NCBI GenBank assembly: GCA_022614805.1
Contig: JAKEHY010000001.1
Coordinates: 1-64,000 of the forward strand
Reading direction: 5' to 3'
Source of the DNA: Candidatus Zixiibacteriota bacterium
GTDB taxonomy: Bacteria > Zixibacteria > MSB-5A5 > DSPP01
DNA: 64,000 nt
Shown piece after piece: positions 7,911 through 18,143 of the stretch. The notes beneath the pieces were generated by a model. That model ran no database searches. It saw nothing but the letters and a program-made list of their open reading frames with translations, and was not told where the DNA came from. Every line of letters starts with the position of its first letter. Position 1 is the first letter of the stretch. The position numbers and the translations under genes are program-made.

Positions 7911-9655
7911 GGCCGCTCGGAAGAGGCCGTTCCGGTGGGACGATACTCGATTCGTCTTAAAGTCCGCTCGTAAATCTTAATGGCGTGCCCCTCCCGCAGG
8001 GAAGCTTCCCAGTTGTTCTTGTGCTCGGCCTGCTTCTCTTGGCGTATGGCGGCGGCGATTTTGGGGCGGACGACCTCAAAGCTTAAATCCGGTCGGCGGG
8101 CCACGACGCGGATGAGGTGGTAACCCCATTGCGTCCGGACCGGCCGGCTTACGGCCCCGAGAGCCAGCGTTTCGGCCACTGCAAAGAAATCCTTTGGCAT
8201 TGCGGGGGGGGATATGAAGCCGAGATCGAACGATTCCTGGGCAATATCGGAATCGCCCGGGAAGTACTTGCGAGCCAAAAGGGAAAAATCGCCGCCGGCT
8301 CGAATTTCATCCAGAACCCGTTCGGCCTCTTTCCGGGTCTTAAACACCATTTGCTGAACGTGAACGGACAAGCTCTCTTCCTTCAGATACTCCCGCTGAT
8401 TCTGGCGGTAGTACGCCTTGATTTCCTCCTCGCTCGGACTGTACTCAATCATTCCCTCCCGCAGAACCCGGTCCAGCTGTTCACCCTGATAAATCTGTTC
8501 TTTTTTTTCAAGATAAACCGGGCTTTTGGTAATTCCAAGTTCCTCGGCGCACCGGCGCAACAGGAGGGGGTTTATCAGGTCTTTGAGCAAACCGAGTTGC
8601 TGGTCGCGGGTCAGCGACGCTCCCTTAAGTTGGGCTTGTGCAGCTGCGCGTCTGGACGCAAAAAGGTTCGCCCGAATTGTATCCCCAAATTGGGATGCGA
8701 CCGCCCAAGTTTTTTCCTGCCGGAGTGCGGAGTCCGACATTCCCAAAAATTTCTCATTAAAAACCAAACCTGCCGCCTCCCGCAGACTGTCGACAAAGGC
8801 CCGGCTCCGAGCCAAAACTTTCTCCTCCTGCAACTCTGCTTTGATAACGGATTTCAGGCTGTCGTTCAGGGGGGCGCGCCCCTTTTCCTGTCGAAAGGTT
8901 ACCTTCACCAGGTGGTAGCCGAACATGGTTTTGAAGGGCGGAGACACGGAGCCGACCGGAAGGCTGAAGGCCACCGAATCGAATGCCGGCACCATTTGAC
9001 CGCGGGGGAACCCCCCCAAATCTCCCCCATTAATGCCGGAGGCCATATCCTGGGACCAATGGCGTGCCAACGAGTCGAAGGAGGCGCCCCTTTGAATCAT
9101 CCGGTAGAGCGAATCGGCAATGGATTTTGCCTTTTCGTCCGTATCGGCCCACCAGCCGGATTCCTTTTGACGGGCGGTCAATTGCAGGGTGTCCTCGACG
9201 TGAGCTGCCAGAATGTGGCTGGCGCGGACGAGGTCTTCGAACCGGTACTTGTCCGGGTTTTTCTGGTGCCGGTCCACGACCTCGCTGTCCAAAACGGAAA
9301 CGACCGAGACAACCACTTTGTTGAACAGCTCCCGGGACGCCACCTGGGAAAGGAGGTAATCGGCGCGCCGGATAAAATCAGGGTCATTCTCCACCGGAAC
9401 GGAACGGGCTCGAATTTTGGCCAGATGTTCGTTAACGAGTTGGTTTACCGCTTCCCGTTTCAGATCCTCCGCCTCAACCCCGGAACGGTTTCGGCTCAAA
9501 TCGGAGAGCTTTTTCTGCACGTCGGCTACGGTTATCCGAAAGCTGTCGACCTCCGCCACCACATCCGCCGGTTTCGGAGCCGCAGACAACCCTGAAGGCC
9601 CCAGCAAAAACGTGAAAACAAGCCAAGCCTTGCTCCGTTGTAAAAAATCCTGCAT
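7907..9655 (-). CDS. periplasmic peptidyl-prolyl isomerase with two parvulin domains (SurA/PrsA-like)
   Basis: 582 residues with a signal peptide (LVFTFLLGPSGLSAA). The N-terminal part resembles the SurA helical chaperone region. Parvulin domain 1 is at about 165-300 (RASHILAAH, GGDLGGFPRGQMVPAFD, GYHLVKV), and domain 2 at about 435-545 (VQQMVF, GFISPPAMP, WGYHLIRVVARR). It would fold outer-membrane proteins in the periplasm. AAAGGAGG precedes the ATG. It lies just downstream of a PorV-like outer-membrane gene, a likely client. Confidence 0.85.
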   Translation of the reverse strand: MQDFLQRSKAWLVFTFLLGPSGLSAAPKPADVVAEVDSFRITVADVQKKLSDLSRNRSGVEAEDLKREAVNQLVNEHLAKIRARSVPVENDPDFIRRADYLLSQVASRELFNKVVVSVVSVLDSEVVDRHQKNPDKYRFEDLVRASHILAAHVEDTLQLTARQKESGWWADTDEKAKSIADSLYRMIQRGASFDSLARHWSQDMASGINGGDLGGFPRGQMVPAFDSVAFSLPVGSVSPPFKTMFGYHLVKVTFRQEKGRAPLNDSLKSVIKAELQEEKVLARSRAFVDSLREAAGLVFNEKFLGMSDSALRQEKTWAVASQFGDTIRANLFASRRAAAQAQLKGASLTRDQQLGLLKDLINPLLLRRCAEELGITKSPVYLEKKEQIYQGEQLDRVLREGMIEYSPSEEEIKAYYRQNQREYLKEESLSVHVQQMVFKTRKEAERVLDEIRAGGDFSLLARKYFPGDSDIAQESFDLGFISPPAMPKDFFAVAETLALGAVSRPVRTQWGYHLIRVVARRPDLSFEVVRPKIAAAIRQEKQAEHKNNWEASLREGHAIKIYERTLRRIEYRPTGTASSERP

Positions 9656-9686
9656 TACCAGCCTCCTTTGCTCATTATGAAGTTAT

Positions 9687-10631
9687 CTAAAACTCAATGG
9701 ACAGCGAAACCCGGTAGCTGTTATCCAGCGCCGGGTGAGTCAAAAAAGCGAAATCGACCCGTACCGGTGAGACCCAAATGCCGGCCCCGGCCGTGAAGTC
9801 CCCCACATCGAATCCCAATCGGGCAAATCCCTTCCGACGGTAGCCAATCTCCAATCCATAATGGTTGTCGGCGGAAATGGAACCCTGGTAGTATTGGGCC
9901 GAGGCCTTCCGCCCCTCAAAACGCACATCGGTCGAGAAGGCTCCCAGAAAACTAAAATCCTGACAGGAATATTCATAGCTGCTTCCCAGCTTCACGGTCG
10001 GCGTAATCGTTTCCTTGGTGCCTGTATCGTAAGCCAAAAGCGTGGAGGTAAAATCGTTAACCACAATGGCTGTCCACCAATTCACTCTCGGTTGCCATAA
10101 CAAACCAGCGTCGGCGCCAATCCCGAAAGCCGAGTTGTCGACGATGGCCCGGTAAATTAATTTTACACTCCCCCCCCAAAAAAGATTCGGCCCAAGCGGG
10201 CGGCCGTATGAACCCAAAAAAGCATAGTCCCCGTGCCCTTCTACTTTAACCACGTACGGCCGATTGTTGTCCCCTATCAAAGAATCGGGATGGGGCAATT
10301 CGGTCACCTTGATTCCCCCCCCACCCAGGCGAAGGGCCGAAAAAACCAGCCCAAAATTGTCCCGGGGCAAACCGACCGACAGATAGTCATGATTCAAAAG
10401 CGAGCCAAAGGTTTCCGCGTGCATAAAAACCGCCTGGCGGGAGGAAAGCCGGGCAACTCCGGCCGGGTTCCACCAGCCGGAGGTGGCGTCATCGACCACG
10501 GAAATATACGCTCCTCCCATGCCCAATCCGCGGGCACCCACCCCCAGACTTAAAAACTCACCGGCATATTTGGTGGCGGAAACCGAGGAGAAAGTCAAAA
10601 CCAAAAAACCGGCCAAAATGCCAACCTTCAT
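9687..10631 (-). CDS. PorV/PorQ family (UPF0164) outer-membrane beta-barrel protein
   Basis: About 314 residues from the ATG at 10631, preceded by GAGGGA. It has a signal peptide (MKVGILAGFLVLTFSSVSA), then KYAGEFLSLGVGARGLGMGG and the conserved WWNPAGVARL, the N-terminal signature of PorV/PorQ/FadL-like barrels in the FCB group. The chain ends in a C-terminal phenylalanine (SLSIEF), typical of barrel proteins. In Bacteroidetes PorV is a type 9 secretion shuttle; no other T9SS gene is visible here, so that role is not implied. Confidence 0.82.
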   Translation of the reverse strand: MKVGILAGFLVLTFSSVSATKYAGEFLSLGVGARGLGMGGAYISVVDDATSGWWNPAGVARLSSRQAVFMHAETFGSLLNHDYLSVGLPRDNFGLVFSALRLGGGGIKVTELPHPDSLIGDNNRPYVVKVEGHGDYAFLGSYGRPLGPNLFWGGSVKLIYRAIVDNSAFGIGADAGLLWQPRVNWWTAIVVNDFTSTLLAYDTGTKETITPTVKLGSSYEYSCQDFSFLGAFSTDVRFEGRKASAQYYQGSISADNHYGLEIGYRRKGFARLGFDVGDFTAGAGIWVSPVRVDFAFLTHPALDNSYRVSLSIEF

Positions 10632-10675
10632 TCCCTCGTACAATCTAACCACTATGGCCTGGCTGTCAATAAAAA

Positions 10676-10695
10676 AGCGGAGCTTGCGCTCCGCT
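10676..10695 (-). terminator. rho-independent terminator after the HMA gene
   Basis: AGCGGAGC, loop TTGC, GCTCCGCT: a perfect 8-bp stem followed on the minus strand by TTTTTTATTG. It separates the HMA-protein transcript from the PorV gene. Confidence 0.85.
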
Positions 10696-10719
10696 TTCCG
10701 AACTCCCCATATCTGGTTG

Positions 10720-11139
10720 TTAGGTATCCGACTTGACCGATTTGACCGAAGCCGTAAAACCGGTGGCATTGACGGCCTGAATGATTGATTCCTCGTTGAG
10801 TGTGGTCGGATTGTACTTCACTTCGGCCGACTTGCGGGTGTAACTCACCTTGGCAGATTGTACGCCATCCAGCTTGGTCAGGGCCGCCTGCACGGTTTTG
10901 CTGCAGCTGCCGCAATGCATTCCGCTGACCGAAAGCTTTAGCACCTGAACCGAAGCGGCGCCGGCCTGTTCCGTTTTGGTCTCGCAGGCCGCCGCCGAAG
11001 CTTTTTCCACCCTTTCGCAGGCGGCGGAAGCCGAAGTTGTCGTCGATTTTGCCTTGGAACAACAACCCGGACCGGCAACTGCCCAGGAACAAAAAGCCAA
11101 AACCGCCAGACCAACTGCCAAGGCCAGAATCTTCTTCAT
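10720..11139 (-). CDS. exported heavy-metal-associated (HMA) domain protein
   Basis: About 139 residues from the ATG at 11139, which follows GGAGG. It has a signal peptide (MKKILALAVGLAVLAFCSWA) and a short Cys-rich linker (GPGCCSK, AACERV, AACETK). An HMA ferredoxin-like fold starts near residue 70 with GMHCGSCSKTV. The paired cysteines bind soft metals (Cu, Hg, Zn), as in CopZ or MerP. A periplasmic location makes it MerP-like in topology. It lies downstream of two exported thioredoxin-like proteins but has its own promoter and terminator. Confidence 0.85.
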   Translation of the reverse strand: MKKILALAVGLAVLAFCSWAVAGPGCCSKAKSTTTSASAACERVEKASAAACETKTEQAGAASVQVLKLSVSGMHCGSCSKTVQAALTKLDGVQSAKVSYTRKSAEVKYNPTTLNEESIIQAVNATGFTASVKSVKSDT

Positions 11140-11188
11140 GTAACTCCTCCTTCCGGTTGCGTTTTTCGTTTTCCCCTCGCTCCCCTTC

Positions 11189-11216
11189 AATATAATCTTT
11201 CTCCTTTGGAAAGCAA
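11189..11216 (-). promoter_or_regulatory. promoter of the HMA protein gene
   Basis: Minus strand TTGCTT (11216-11211), 16 bases, TATATT (11194-11189). It predicts a leader of about 40 bases. Motif match only. Confidence 0.45.
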
Positions 11217-11271
11217 GGTTTTTCACGACCTATAATCCTCGGAGCCGAAAAGGCTTCGGGACGAAACAATC

Positions 11272-11826
<555 letters not shown>

Positions 11827-11945
11827 ACCCTGGTTAAACCCTTCGTAAAGTTCGAAGGTTCCCAAAATTTTAAACTACCGCTGCCTGCCAAACACGAGAG
11901 GGGGGTTGAGGGAAACTCGGTCTGGCGTGGTCGACAGCGGTAGCT

Positions 11946-12515
11946 TTAATTTGTCTTTTTGGCCGCCAGTTCTTTTTCGTATTCTTCAAATTTCTTGGTC
12001 TGGTATGCCTTGCTGCTGATGAATGTCAGGATGTTGACAAACTTGTCCTTCGGGATGTAGCCGGGAATGTAAGTCAATTTTTCCCCGGAGGAGGTCAAAA
12101 ACCAGAGGGCCGGATACCCCTGCACGCCAAAGACCTCGCGTGCCAGGCGAGCATCCGTATACTCTTTGCCGTCATCCAGAACAAACCGCCGGCTGGATTC
12201 GGCGTTGGTTTTTACGGTGACGAAATGGCGGGCCAGAACAACTTTCACCGCGCTGTCCGAATAAACTTCCTTGTCCAGCTTTTTGCACCAGCCGCACCAG
12301 CTCGTGTAAAAATCGACGAAAATATTTTTGTTATCCAGCTTCCCTTTTTTCAGGCCATCTTCATAGTTGAGCCAGGTAATCTCGACCGGCCAAGCGGGCG
12401 CTTCCCCTTTCTTGGAAGCGGCGACCTTCTTGACGGAGCCGCCCTCCTTCTTCGGTTCCGGCCCGGAGGCCCCCAAAAGAAAGACTGCGGAAAGCAAAAT
12501 TGTGGCGAAACGCAC
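11946..12515 (-). CDS. exported thioredoxin-fold protein (WCGWC active site)
   Basis: About 189 residues from the GTG at 12515, placed just after AAAGGAGGT. It has a short signal sequence (MRFATILLSAVFLLGAS) and a Lys/Ala-rich linker. The thioredoxin domain has IFVDFYTSWCGWCKKLDKEV and the cis-Pro loop GYPALWFL. It resembles the thioredoxin_7/DsbD-gamma-like group that acts on periplasmic disulfides. No gene lies in the 215 bases between it and the end of dnaE. Confidence 0.82.
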   Translation of the reverse strand: MRFATILLSAVFLLGASGPEPKKEGGSVKKVAASKKGEAPAWPVEITWLNYEDGLKKGKLDNKNIFVDFYTSWCGWCKKLDKEVYSDSAVKVVLARHFVTVKTNAESSRRFVLDDGKEYTDARLAREVFGVQGYPALWFLTSSGEKLTYIPGYIPKDKFVNILTFISSKAYQTKKFEEYEKELAAKKTN

Positions 12516-12730
12516 TCTACCTCCTTTGTCCAATCCCTTTAACCGCCTTACTTCGGAATACACCATACTTCCTCGCCGGTGTACGTATCTTCAACAACCG
12601 CAGTCATCTTCGGGTTCCCTTATATTTTACACTTTCCGGGACGAAAAGTCACTAATTAATTTCCATCCGCTTCGGGGCCACCCGGTCTCCTTTGCTTTAT
12701 CGTCGACTCGCCGGGAGGGAAATTTGAGCC

Positions 12731-15700
12731 TCAACAAAGCACCTCCGATTCCGTCAGGCCGCCGTTTTCTTCCAAGTCGGACGACGGAGCCGGTTTTGAG
12801 GACCGGGCTGCTCGAACGAACCCATTCCTCTGGGCCCGTGAAACCGCTATTCTTTCCGCGCCGACAAACTGCCGAAGGTTTTCCAAAAGCTCCGGGGAGA
12901 GCTTCAGCCCCCCCCGGCGGGAATGAGTCAACAAGGTTTCATCGGAACCGACCACCCGCAGGTTCAGGACCGCCAGCCAGCTTCCAAATTCAAACAGAGG
13001 CAGGGTCCGTTCCAGAAGCGGTCGGTCGGTCACCCCTAAAGTAAGGGTCAAAACAAGGGGGGTGCGCAGGTAGGCTTCTTCTACGGTATGAATTTCGGAG
13101 GCGACCAGCTTCGGCTTTTCCCCCTCCTTGGTCGAGACCCGCCCGCGGGTGACCACCAACTTTTCCGGATGAAGGGAGGGACGGGAACGCTCATAGACGT
13201 CCGAAAAGACCACCAGCTCCGTCCGTCCCGTGATGTCTTCGATGCCGACAAAAGCCATCCGCTTCCCTTTTTTGTCCAGTTTGGTTTTGATATCCCCAAT
13301 CATTCCGGAAAGAGTCACTTCCTCTCCATCCCGGAAGTTTTCCAGATTTCCAATCCGGGTGGTGGAGAACAAATCCAGTTCCAGCCGGTAGTTTTCCAGC
13401 GGGTTACCGGAGAAGTAAAATCCCAGCACCTCCTTTTCCCGGGTCAGGCGCATCCCCTCCGGCCATTCCGCCTCCGGCTCCGTCGCCGGCTCGCTAAGCC
13501 CGGCTTCAGCCCGCCCGCCAAAAAGAGAAGCCTGGCCGGACGCTTCAGCCAGCTGGACGTCCGCACCCCGGTCGAGCGACCGTTGAACGTTTTTGAAAAG
13601 CCGGCCCCGATTCGCATCCAGTTGGTCGAAGGCCCCGGCCAGAATCAGACTTTCTGCCATTCGGCGGTTCAAGGCGCGGGACTCCACCTTGCGTGCGAAA
13701 TCGAAGACGGACCTGAACTCTCCTTTGAGCTGTCGGGCGGCGATGACGGCTTCCACCGCTCCTTCCCCGACGTTTTTGACGGCCCCCAGGCCGTAACGGA
13801 TTTTTCCATCCTCGACTGTAAATGCGGAAAAACTCCGATTGACGTCCGGCGGCAAAACTTCAATCCCAAGCCGCCGGCTTTCTAAAATCAATTGCACAAC
13901 TCGGTCGGTGTTCCCCATTTCGGAAGAAAGGGAGGCGGTCATAAAATAAACCGGCCAGTGGGCTTTCAAATATCCGGTCTGGTAGGCCAGACAGGCATAG
14001 CCGACCGAATGGGCTTTGTTAAAACCGTACCGTCCGAAGGTGACAATCTGTTCGAAAATCCGTTCGGCCTTCGGCCGGTCGATGTGACGGGTGACCGCGC
14101 CTTTGATGAACTCCTCCTTCTCTCCGGCCATCAATTCGGCGTCCTTTTTCCCCATCGCCTTTCGCAGAATATCGGCTTGGCCCAACGTATAACCGGCCAA
14201 CTCCTTGGCGATTTCCAAAACCTGTTCCTGAAAGACGATGACGCCGTAGGTTTCTTTCAAGATTTTTTCCAGCTTGGGGTGCTCGTAGTGGACCTTTTTC
14301 CCTTTTTTTCGGTCGATGTATTCATCCACCATATAGGCGTCCAACGGGCCGGGGCGGTACAAAGCGTTCATCGCCGCCAAATCGGAGAGGGAGTCCGGTT
14401 TAAGCTTGCGCAAATAATCCCGCATACCGGCCGACTCGAACTGGAAAAGCCCGGTGGTTTCGCCGGAGGCGAAAAGCTCGAAGGTTTTGGAATCATCAAG
14501 GGGAATTTTGTCGACGTCAATTTCAACCCCCTCTTTCTCTTTCACCAACCGGACGGTGTCCTCAATTACGGTGAGGGTGCGCAGCCCCAAAAAATCCATT
14601 TTCAAAAGGCCGATATCTTCAATCCCCTTCATGTCGAACTGGGTCACCGTTTCATCCCGGTTGGTGCGATAGAGGGGAACATAATCGGTCAGATTGGAGG
14701 GGGCGATGACGACCCCGGCGGCGTGGACGGAGGCATGACGGGAAAGTCCCTCCAAGGTTTTGGAATATTCCATCAACTGGGCAATTTTAGGGTCGGCGGC
14801 AACCAGCCGCTTCAAATCCGGCTGAAGTTCCATTGCCCGCTCCAAAGTCATTTCGGTATCAAAAGGAATGAGCTTGGCAATCCGGTCCACTTCCGAATAG
14901 GGCAAGGACATTACCCGCCCGACATCCCGCACGACCGCGCGGGCGGCCATCGTTCCGAAGGTTATGATCTGGCTGACGTTATCCTGGCCGTATTTGTCGA
15001 TTACATATTTAATAATTTTGTCCCTATCCCGGTCGGAAAAATCGATGTCGATATCCGGCATCGAGATTCGCTCTGGATTCAAGAATCGCTCGAACAAAAG
15101 TCCATATTTTATTGGGTCAATGCGGGTTATGCCAGTACAATAGGCTATTAAGCTTCCCCCTACGGAGCCCCTGCCGGGGCCGACCGAAATGTTGTTCCGA
15201 AGGGCGTAATCAACGAAATCCCGCACGATTAGAAAGTAACCGGAATACCCCATCTCCCGAATAACTTTCAGCTCGTATTCCAAGCGCTCCTTCACTTCCG
15301 GAGAAACCGGATGATAGCGTTCCTCCATCCCCTTCCGGGCCAGGTGTTCCAGGAATTGGTCGGTGGAGGCAAAACCGGGCGGGAGCGGAAAGCGAGGCAG
15401 GTGCAGTTTTCCCAATTCCAATTCAAGGTTGCAGACCTCGGCTATTCGCAGGGTGTTTTCAATTGATTCCGGCGCCCAGCCGAAAAGCTCTTTCATTTCC
15501 CGGTCGGATTTGAAATAAATCTGGTCGGTTTCGTATTTAAGCCGGTCGGTGTCGGAGATTACCTTTCCTGTCTGGATGCATAGAAGGGCGTCGTGGGCGG
15601 CGGCATCCGAGCGCCGCAGGTAATGGCAGTCGTTGGTAGCCACCAACCCGAGCCCCATTTCCTGTCCGATTTTTGACAGTTCTCCCCGAATTCGGTCTTC

Positions 15701-16261
15701 TTCCGTAATGCCGTGATCTTGCAACTCAACAAAAAAGTTTTCCTTGCCGAAAATATCGGCGTACTCTTTGGCCACTTCTCTTGCCTTCTTGAAGTCGCTG
15801 TTGCGCAGCTGGGCCGGCAGTTCGCCGTTGAGACAGGAAGAAAGGCAAATCAACCCGTCCGCGTGTTTTCGCAAAAGCTCTTTGTCCACCCGGGGACGAT
15901 GATAGAAACCCTCCAAGTAACCGGCTGTTGAGAGTTTGACTAAATTGCGGTAGCCGTTGAGGTTTTTGGCCAGCAAAATCAAATGGTAGCCGGCGTCGGG
16001 GAACCCCCGCAGAGGCTCCTTTTTATGGCGGCTTTCCGGCGCCACGTACGCCTCGCAGCCGATAATCGGTTTGATGCCGTGTTTTTTGGCTGACTTGTAA
16101 AATTCGATGGCGCCGAAAAGATTGCCGTGGTCGGTCACAGCCAGAGCCGGCATCCCGTACTCCTTGGTCTTGGCCATCAAATCATCTATTTTTATCGCCC
16201 CGTCCAAAAGCGAGTAGGTGGTGTGGTTGTGCAGGTGAACGAAGTCCGCCAGGTGTTTCAT
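12731..16261 (-). CDS. dnaE: DNA polymerase III alpha subunit
   Basis: 1176 residues, the DnaE1 length. The PHP domain is intact (HLHNHTTYSLLDG, VTDHGN, GCEAYVA, CLSSCLNGE, ATNDCHYL), so metal-dependent proofreading by PHP is possible. The palm carries PDIDIDF near residue 400 and the third acidic site in KMDFLGL. GPGRGSVGGSL takes the place of the common GPGRGSAAGSL. A helix-hairpin region, an OB fold (VTLSGMIGDIKTK) and a variable tail follow. It starts inside the GNAT gene stop (ATGA). It is the replicative polymerase. Confidence 0.97.
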   Translation of the reverse strand: MKHLADFVHLHNHTTYSLLDGAIKIDDLMAKTKEYGMPALAVTDHGNLFGAIEFYKSAKKHGIKPIIGCEAYVAPESRHKKEPLRGFPDAGYHLILLAKNLNGYRNLVKLSTAGYLEGFYHRPRVDKELLRKHADGLICLSSCLNGELPAQLRNSDFKKAREVAKEYADIFGKENFFVELQDHGITEEDRIRGELSKIGQEMGLGLVATNDCHYLRRSDAAAHDALLCIQTGKVISDTDRLKYETDQIYFKSDREMKELFGWAPESIENTLRIAEVCNLELELGKLHLPRFPLPPGFASTDQFLEHLARKGMEERYHPVSPEVKERLEYELKVIREMGYSGYFLIVRDFVDYALRNNISVGPGRGSVGGSLIAYCTGITRIDPIKYGLLFERFLNPERISMPDIDIDFSDRDRDKIIKYVIDKYGQDNVSQIITFGTMAARAVVRDVGRVMSLPYSEVDRIAKLIPFDTEMTLERAMELQPDLKRLVAADPKIAQLMEYSKTLEGLSRHASVHAAGVVIAPSNLTDYVPLYRTNRDETVTQFDMKGIEDIGLLKMDFLGLRTLTVIEDTVRLVKEKEGVEIDVDKIPLDDSKTFELFASGETTGLFQFESAGMRDYLRKLKPDSLSDLAAMNALYRPGPLDAYMVDEYIDRKKGKKVHYEHPKLEKILKETYGVIVFQEQVLEIAKELAGYTLGQADILRKAMGKKDAELMAGEKEEFIKGAVTRHIDRPKAERIFEQIVTFGRYGFNKAHSVGYACLAYQTGYLKAHWPVYFMTASLSSEMGNTDRVVQLILESRRLGIEVLPPDVNRSFSAFTVEDGKIRYGLGAVKNVGEGAVEAVIAARQLKGEFRSVFDFARKVESRALNRRMAESLILAGAFDQLDANRGRLFKNVQRSLDRGADVQLAEASGQASLFGGRAEAGLSEPATEPEAEWPEGMRLTREKEVLGFYFSGNPLENYRLELDLFSTTRIGNLENFRDGEEVTLSGMIGDIKTKLDKKGKRMAFVGIEDITGRTELVVFSDVYERSRPSLHPEKLVVTRGRVSTKEGEKPKLVASEIHTVEEAYLRTPLVLTLTLGVTDRPLLERTLPLFEFGSWLAVLNLRVVGSDETLLTHSRRGGLKLSPELLENLRQFVGAERIAVSRAQRNGFVRAARSSKPAPSSDLEENGGLTESEVLC

Positions 16262-16710
16262 TTTTTTCCATCCGATGGGCCGGCTGTTTTTCTCAATACC
16301 ATAGCGGCAATGCCCGGTCGGGGGGTGAAATGGCAGAAATTCTCCAGTTTATCTTTTATGGAAGCCGGCATCCTTTCCGATTCGGCAAAGCCGAATTGCC
16401 GAAAATAATCCCGCAGGTTGGTGGTAATCCAGATTTCCCCCGGAGCTTTCTTGATAAGCGCTTCCACCATCTTTTTTCCGTAACCCAATTCTCGCCGGTC
16501 CGGGCGGACGCCGACGCTTCCCAGTTCGACGGCATCCGGATACGGCTTTAACCGGCCGAAGGCGACGACCTGACCCTCTTCCTCAATAACCAGAAATTGT
16601 TCAGGCGAAAGCTGTTCATAATCCAGGTCAAACTCCCCTATCATTCGGACGATATGGGGCATATCGTTTATGGTGGCGCTGCGCAATATCATTTTTTCGC
16701 TTTTAATCAT
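16258..16710 (-). CDS. GNAT-family N-acetyltransferase
   Basis: 150 residues: one GNAT fold with the acetyl-CoA motif region VELGSVGVRPDRRELGYGKK (motif A V.P..R..G.G..L) and a C-terminal strand around FRQFGF. It is similar in style to the ArgA/YitI-like stand-alone N-acetylglutamate synthase domains, but the substrate cannot be read from sequence. It overlaps the rhomboid gene by 8 bases and dnaE by 4. Confidence 0.8.
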   Translation of the reverse strand: MIKSEKMILRSATINDMPHIVRMIGEFDLDYEQLSPEQFLVIEEEGQVVAFGRLKPYPDAVELGSVGVRPDRRELGYGKKMVEALIKKAPGEIWITTNLRDYFRQFGFAESERMPASIKDKLENFCHFTPRPGIAAMVLRKTAGPSDGKK

Positions 16711-17392
16711 AATACACCGCTTTCTTTTTCATACCCCCCAGCAGGGGAAAAAGCAGAAACCCGGCTACGAAGCCTCCCACGTGGGCGAACCAGGCCGTGC
16801 CGGAAGTGGCGGCGACGGTGAAGCTGGCGCCGGCGTTTAACAGTTGAATGATAAACCAGAATCCGAGAACAATCAATGCCGGTATGCGCACGACCTGAAC
16901 GAAGAAACCGAGAAAAATTAGCGTGTAAACTCTGGCCCGCGGAAAGCGCAACAAATACCCCCCCAGAACCCCGGCAATGGCGCCGGAGGCGCCTACCAAA
17001 GGCACTCGGGAACTTGGGAAAAGGTAGGTGAAGCTCAAAGCGGCGACGACACCGACAAGTAAATAGAACAGGACAAAGCGAAAATGCCCCAACTGGTCTT
17101 CCACGTTGTCGCCGAAAATCCAGAGGTAAAGCATATTCCCCGCCAGGTGGAAAAATCCCCCGTGCATAAACATCGAGGAAAAAACGTTGCCAAAAGGCGG
17201 CACGTCCATTCCGGGGGTGAGCTCGACTTGATGGGTGAACTCGTACGGCACCAGCCCCCATTTCCAGATGGTCGCCTCAAACCCTGCAACGTTCAGCTTT
17301 TCCCAGAAGAAAATCAGTGCATTTATTACAATCAAAAGCACGGTGACCACCGGCAAGCGGGAGGATGGAATGTCATCCTTCAAAGGAAACAT
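16703..17392 (-). CDS. rhomboid-family intramembrane serine protease
   Basis: 229 residues with six membrane helices. The catalytic serine is in GASGAIAGVLG and the catalytic histidine in FAHVGGFVAG. The conserved loop-1 WR-like region precedes HGGFFHLAGNMLYLWIFG, with the HxxxN oxyanion element. It cleaves substrates within the membrane. It is first in a run with the GNAT gene and dnaE. Confidence 0.9.
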   Translation of the reverse strand: MFPLKDDIPSSRLPVVTVLLIVINALIFFWEKLNVAGFEATIWKWGLVPYEFTHQVELTPGMDVPPFGNVFSSMFMHGGFFHLAGNMLYLWIFGDNVEDQLGHFRFVLFYLLVGVVAALSFTYLFPSSRVPLVGASGAIAGVLGGYLLRFPRARVYTLIFLGFFVQVVRIPALIVLGFWFIIQLLNAGASFTVAATSGTAWFAHVGGFVAGFLLFPLLGGMKKKAVYYD

Positions 17393-17513
17393 GGATTCAT
17401 AATAACCGACCTCATATAATTGTCAAATGACCTTTGAGTTTACAGCCGCTAATTGCTTTCGTATTATTTTAAAGTATCTTTCTCCCCTTGAAACGAAAAA
17501 CGAGGAGCATAGT

Positions 17514-18038
17514 ATGACCGACCTGCGATATCCGATAGGCCCGTTCAAATTCGAAGGGAATGCAACCGAAACCGTTCGTCAATTGTGGATTGGGCAGATA
17601 GCCGCCGCGCCGGCGCTTTTGCGAAAAGCGGTGGCGGGGCTTTCCGAACAGCAACTCGACACCCCTTACCGCGAGGGGGGCTGGACGGTGCGGCAGGTGG
17701 CGCATCACGTGCCGGACAGCCACCTGAATGCCTACACCCGGTTCAAGCTTACCCTGACCGAAGAAGAACCGACTATCAAACCCTATAATGAAAAACTATG
17801 GGCGGAGCTCATGGACACGAAAAAAACCCCGATCGATATTTCGTTGAATCTGCTGGATTCCCTGCACATACGCTGGGTCAATCTTTTACGGTCACTCAAA
17901 CCGGAAGATTTCAAGCGTACGTTGCAGCATCCGGAAAGCGGGATTATGACTCTCGAAAAACTCCTGGCCCTCTACGCCTGGCACGGCCGCCACCATACGG
18001 CGCATATCACCTCTCTAAGAGAACGGATGGGGTGGTAG
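17514..18038 (+). CDS. YfiT/DinB-family metal-binding protein, possible bacillithiol S-transferase
   Basis: About 174 residues from the ATG at 17514, preceded by GAGGAG. It matches the YfiT pattern from end to end: [52 protein letters not shown]. The His residues in HHVPDSH and HGRHH are the DinB four-helix-bundle metal ligands. Some DinB/YfiT relatives are bacillithiol transferases (BstA). This genome makes bacillithiol (bsh genes at 52.5-55.9 kb), which supports that role by inference. Confidence 0.85.
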   Translation: MTDLRYPIGPFKFEGNATETVRQLWIGQIAAAPALLRKAVAGLSEQQLDTPYREGGWTVRQVAHHVPDSHLNAYTRFKLTLTEEEPTIKPYNEKLWAELMDTKKTPIDISLNLLDSLHIRWVNLLRSLKPEDFKRTLQHPESGIMTLEKLLALYAWHGRHHTAHITSLRERMGW

Positions 18039-18043
18039 TTCCC

Positions 18044-18071
18044 TTGACATTCGCACCGGAAGATATAAACT
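18044..18071 (+). promoter_or_regulatory. probable promoter of glutamate dehydrogenase
   Basis: TTGACA (18044-18049), 16 bases, TAAACT (18066-18071). A TATAAA overlaps the -10 but at only 14 bases. The expected start is near 18078. Confidence 0.4.
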
Positions 18072-18143
18072 TCTCATTGTGACCCCGTCGACTTTCAGGA
18101 AAAAGCCCCGCTTGTATATACCTCAATAATCAAGGAGGATGCC

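Noticed and set aside
8117-9595. Long open frame on the plus strand opposite the double-parvulin gene
   Set aside because: It is antisense to a well-supported gene and its product shows no recognisable motif or signal; it arises from codon bias.
14280-14330. Possible intein or frameshift in dnaE
   Set aside because: The frame is continuous over 1176 codons and all motifs are in order.
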